Of a stretch of 64,000 nt of DNA, positions 48,401 through 54,400 are shown in pieces; position 1 is the stretch's first letter, and every line of letters starts with the position of its first letter. Source of the DNA: Anisus vortex (Eukaryota > Mollusca > Gastropoda > Planorbidae); contig OX421503.1 of NCBI GenBank assembly GCA_949126835.1, positions 2,685,001 to 2,749,000 of the forward strand. Reading direction: 5' to 3'. The position numbers and the translations under genes are program-made. The notes under the pieces were generated by a model. It was not told where the DNA came from. It did no database searches and saw only the letters and a list, made by a program, of their open reading frames with translations.

Positions 48401-51400
48401 TGTTTTATTTCAACTATATTTCCTCTCACTAACAGTTTCGTTGTTTTATTTCAACTATATTTCCTCTCACTAACAGTTCGTTGTTTTATTTCAACTATAT
48501 TTCCTCTCACTAACAGTTCGTTGTTTTATTTCAACTATATTTCCTCTCACTAACAGGTTCGTTGTTTTATTTCAACTATATTTCCTCTCACTAACAGGTT
48601 CGTTTGTTTTGTTTCCACTATATTTCCTCTCACTAACAGGTTCGTTGTTTTATTTCCACTATATTTCCTCTCACTAACAGGTTCGTTGTTTTATTTCAAC
48701 TATATTTCCTCTCACTAACAGGTTCGTTGTTTTATTTCAACTATATTTCCTCTCACTAACAGGTTCGTTTGTTTTGTTTCCACTATATTTCCTCTCACTA
48801 ACAGGTTCGTTGTTTAGACCAGTACCTATTTATCTACACCGCTCTGCAAGACGAGTACGAGGCTGGAGACACCAACATTGAGCTGGACGACGGGATACAG
48901 AACGCCATGATTCGTCTGAGCCAGGTCAATCCCAACACCGGAAACTCATACCTAGAGGTTGGATTTTTTTTTTTTAACTTTCCACTGTTGCTGTGTGTTT
49001 TCCTAAGTTCATTTCAGGTTTCCCAATAATTGTTTCTATATGATTATTATGTTGTTTAAAAACTTTTCTATTCTTCTGTTCACTGTCAGGACCAGTTTGA
49101 ACTTCTGAATTTTTTTACCCTTGACTTCCTGACAGATGACGTTGACATCGCCCGGATGATGGACAACAGATACACAAAGGTACATTAACCCTAACAGCCC
49201 CGAGCGAGTATATTGTCATCTGCCTTATTTTCTCCCTCCGATCCCGGGCACATATATTGTCACAGTTGCGTGTTTCTGTCCTTGACTTGGAGAGAGTATT
49301 CGAACAATTGTAACAAAAAACCTTTTATTGTTTGGAAGAGAAAAATGAAACAGGCAAACTAGACAATGGAATTAGAAATTCTCACAAATAATGTATTAAC
49401 TTGTGGGTTGATATAGAACTGTAAGAACAGAAATTTTACGAATAATTGTATCCCGTAAAGAGTTCATTGGTATGAGTTTTAATGAGTTAATGTACAATTA
49501 TTGATATGAGTGATACATATAAGTTTATACTGTGAAGAGTTAAGAAGAAAGGGTTGCAATGCGAGTTCATTTACAACTAATATGGCAACCGGCGATACCC
49601 ACACATGGGTGTCACCTGTAAAGACTTAAGTTGTATAAGAAAATATAAATAAGTGTTTATGTAATACAAAGGAGACATGACATCACCATTATGAGCTAGA
49701 AGCGTTGGATGGGGAACGTAGCCTATGTGAAAAAATACTTTTTTTTCATTAACAAGAGATTGTTTAAGTATAAAATAATCACATACTGTTCACTTTTAAC
49801 GCGTACTATTTATAAAATATAAAACCATAATATTAAGTGTCTTGAAGATTAAAGGACCCCTGTCCATGCGCGCATTTTTTAATGGTTTTCTGAAAACCTC
49901 TATTTGCATTTTAGTTTATCCTTCACCTTTGGCTTTCTGCATTAAAATGCGTCTCCATGTCTACTTTCAAGCGTCCTCTGCGTCGCTTTTAATGAGAGAG
50001 TGGTCCAGTCTTCGGCATTTCTAGCTTTGTTTACATTAAGACTTTAAAACTTTAAAGAAAATATTCCATCAACAGAGTTCAAGAAAAGGTAACTCCATGA
50101 ATCCAATTTTCATCGACGGGCTCAGAAACAAAGACCAGTTTGTATTGATTAACTCCCCTAGTGATGAGGAGATTACAGAGTTCTGGCACTTTGTTTGCCT
50201 ACACAACGTAATCTCTATTGTACAGATCGGCGATGTCAAAGATTCTGATTTTGGAAGTAAAAGACCTGACAAGCACGGTGGTCATGGCAAGCAGCAGTCG
50301 AAGTTCATCGGAAAATACCGACCAGAGTTCGTCTCCGGAAACCGATACGACGCCACCTTTGTTGGGGACATCCTTTTAGAAGAAACCACCGATGTCGGAA
50401 AGATCAACAAAAGAAAGCTGAGACATTTCTCGATTTCCCATATCCTCGGAGGCCACCAGCGGGAACCCTCGCACAAAAGACGAGATAAGAAAGAAAAACG
50501 CAAGAAGCACAAAAAGGTACGAGAAAGGTGGCCATTGCCCAGTGAAGCTCATGACGATTACACCTCCACGGAAAGTGAAGAGATCAACCAGCAGGTCCCT
50601 GTGTACTGCATGGACGACACGTGCAGAATGCCTCCAGATAAAGTTAATGCTACGGCGATCCAGGAAAATTTTCGCGGCCGTAGTGTTAGCCGTGTGGGTG
50701 GAAACAATTGTTTTCTACCTGTATACGACGACCGCAGAAATGAAAGGGTTGCTGGACAACAACGGTGTTTTAGAGACCCTGTCGCTTCTTCCAGGACGAC
50801 GGGGAAGTGCGACGATCCTACGTTCTTCGTGCTCAAAGATGGAAGGCTGGTGAAAAGCTGCAGAAATGATAACAGGGCACATCATACGCGTTTCGCCACA
50901 AATCACTCGCATGCAGCGGCAAACAATTACAAGCATTCACCACAAGCATATCGATCTGAAAGACCGCGCTATGTGAGAGAACGTAGAGCAAAGTATCAAC
51001 AAAGAGGAGACCAACACTGTCCGACGGGCTCAGAATTGCGAAGACATCCTGCTAGAGGGGGAGATGATTCTTCGCCCGTGCTCAGAAAGAGCTTTTTGAA
51101 AGAAAAGCGGTATTGCAGAGAAGTGTTGGAACGTGACGCTCTGTCGAGGCGTAACATAAAATCCACAGGTCATCACAAACGGTCTACTTCAAAACATACC
51201 AGGAGATTGAGAAAGTCCTTATCTGGAATCAATACAGGGCAAGATACTGGACGCCGACTTCACAGAAGATCACACAGCAAGAAACGTTTGGACCATCATA
51301 CCAGAAATGCTTTACCTAAGCGGAACAAACACGTCGAATTTCTCGACAAATTAAAATCTCAGTATAAAAACTGGTCCAATTCATCCGCTAACAACCGAAA

Positions 51401-54400
51401 AAAATATTTTCCAAAAATCAATAAACTTAAAAATCTTCTACACTTGAAACTGCCAAAGCTGGCAAACGAAAGTGAAAGCACCTTTAAAGACGACCAACCT
51501 TCAAAGTCCTCAGCGTCTACAGAAGGCATTGTTACTTTAGTGGGTGGAATTACATGTAAGAAAACTACAGACGCAAGCAATTCCGCCCTAGTCAGCGTTG
51601 TACCATCTGAAGAGAATAGTCACACATACGCAAAAAGAGCACCAGCTTCAACTGATAAAGGAACATCAGACTCTACGGTGAAGATGTCTTCTAGAAATCA
51701 GAATGGCGAAAAGCGACCAACGATGAAGCGTGACGTTTGTAAAAAAGCCGCCGAAATTGCAACGACTGGTGCCTTGTCGAGTAGCAAGAAGCACGGGACG
51801 CAACAGAAACGGGGGATCGCCTTAAAACGTTTTATACAGTCAGGTGAAGAATCGTCCAGCAACACTTCTGGTGAGACCGTGAGTCACAAAGGTTTCAGCG
51901 ACGTGGCCGGGCAGGCCGGAGTTCAATTCACGCCGAGCACCAGCAGGGACCTGAATGAAAGCGCCACCAAGAAACGTAGAAAGTTGGACACGAGCAAAAA
52001 GCGACGGGTAAACAGGGACTTTACAGAAGGGTAAGTAAAAAAAAGTATCTTTATAGTACACAAGCTACATTGCCCGGCGTTGCCCGGGTGAAAAAAAACA
52101 GGACTGTTTGAGGTGCAGATAACACATTTATAAACTACACTTAAAAGAAAGCTATAAATCTTATATTTAAATTATAATTTTTTTACTGAATACTTTTAGG
52201 AAAGTAAATAGGCCTAAATATTATAATCGGGTAAAAGAAAAGGCACATATTTTTATTTAACAAAATCTCTTTTGTTTTAAAAAGTTTGAAAAATTAATTG
52301 TCGAAAAAAAAAAGTATAGTCTAACTGGAGAATTGAACCCGGGTCGCTCGTATAGCAGTCCACTACGTTTACCACTGAGCTATCGAAGACACATGTCCGA
52401 TGTGAAAAATTATTAGACGGTATATAGGGCTAGGCCTAGATAGGTCAGTGATATCACGTGATTTCAAATTGACCAATGGGAATCCGCGGGGGGCTTAACA
52501 CGGTCTTTTTATATATATAGATTTACCGTAGTTAATTTGTTTAACCCTTACAGTCCCGGGCGCGTATATAGCGGAACTGAAGGCAGCATAGATAGAAGTA
52601 GGTCGGTACAGGAAGGGTTAATTTATTTGTGTACGTAAGAGGCTTAAGTCGTGAAAACAACAACAGTTTTTACAATTATCTTTCTAACGATTTATCTATT
52701 TGATATGTCCGAGATATTGTGTATCTTTCAAACTATGTATCTTTGTATGAATGCATCGATCTTTTTAGGTATTTATCCATGCATCTTTATATTTTTAAGA
52801 AGATGGCCTATCGATATGTCTTTATAAGCCTATGTTTGTGTGTGTGTCTATTTATGATTCTATGTGTTATTGTTTATGTAAGAAGGTTTGTATCTAACTA
52901 TGCATTAATCTAAATAGGCGTGCGTATCTTATTTTAACTCTATTTAATGTCTATAGCTATATATTTACCACTTTATTTCAATTTTTTACATATACAAATA
53001 GATGTATAATAAATATACATAAAAAAAGATATATGGGCCTACACTTATTATAGATTTATTTTACTTGTTATAAGGACAGTGTAACCGATATGTTTCTTCA
53101 TTCATACTATCATCTTCTAGTCGCTATAAGACTAATATTTTATAACTTTACGTGTTATCTGTTTCACAAGGTATAGGAGGGCACTCACCCCTGGTCAACT
53201 CTTGGATCTCCACGAGCTCGTGTGGACATGGCAGTGCTCCCCGAATAGCGACACGAGGCGCCGTTCTCCCAGGGGACCGATCCTAATCCACGGCCCGGCT
53301 GGGAGCGGTGACGCCAGCCTGCTCTGCGCATGCGCCCTGGTCTGCGAACAGGTTCAAGAGGAACAGGAAGTCGACGTTTATCACGTGATTAAGCACCTGA
53401 GACGGAAGTGCCCGTCTGCCCTGGGCAGCTTTGTATGTTATTTCAAAAATGTCTTTGGCTTGTGTCTGTAACTAATGTATTTTTTTGTAAAATGACCGAT
53501 TTATAATTGTCGCAGAAAATGCCGGACAAGACTTCCGGCTCTTAAGTCCAGGGTGTCACGATGCATAGGGGTGGATGTAGGGGGGGGACAATTAGATCCT
53601 GTCCGAAATAAGCCACCCTGCGGTTACGCCGATAAGGCGTGTCGCGTAACATTGGGTACTGTATCTACGTGCATGCTCTACAATTCTCCCCCCAACTGCG
53701 AAACTCACATCGGATCATTATCGCGGTGGGTCGCTCGTATATCTGCACTGTCGCCTGGTAGTAAAAATCCCAGACTATAGGCCTGGACAACCAGGCACCA
53801 GGGCGGGGTTGAAACAGGCTGTCGTGCTCATTGCTTCCTCCTCACCGAGTCTCAGAGCCTATCGGCAGTGCTATGACACTCGGACGCGCAACAGGGGTTA
53901 TGCGTTAGCTCGCCAGTTGTGTTTTTAATGTAAGCTGATCGGTGGGTACATGAGTGTGTAAAAATGATCAGACTAGACTGTATGTGCTGTTACAGTCATC
54001 CACTGTTACACATGATTATATTTTTCTGTATCGTCTGCTACAGGCCGAGTATGACTTCCTGCACAGAGTGCTGTTCCTTTACGTCACTGAGTACATGGAC
54101 GAGGTCGCGGTGACCAGCAGATGGAAGAACAGGCCGAGAGACGAACAGGTGTTTAAACCAGGTCAGTTCGACCGCTATTTCAAAGGAAAAAGCTACTTGA
54201 TTCTGAGAAATGACTTCTGTGTTCCACACTAAAGTCCTCTTTAGGGTTAAAAGCCCTACTTTTACATTGTTTGTGTTTTGTGTTTCTAGTTTCACATCTA
54301 TTGGCGTTTTCACATTATAACGTTAAAATTCATTTACTCGAACTAGATCTAGGCCTATGCATCTATTAACCCTTCCCGTACCGACCTACTTCTATCTATG

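Noticed and set aside
49842..50024. A missing D2 exon between exons 18 and 19
   Set aside because: No frame in 49,180-50,075 shows the expected IxPYDxxRV block with splice sites; the D2 N-terminus seems really shortened.
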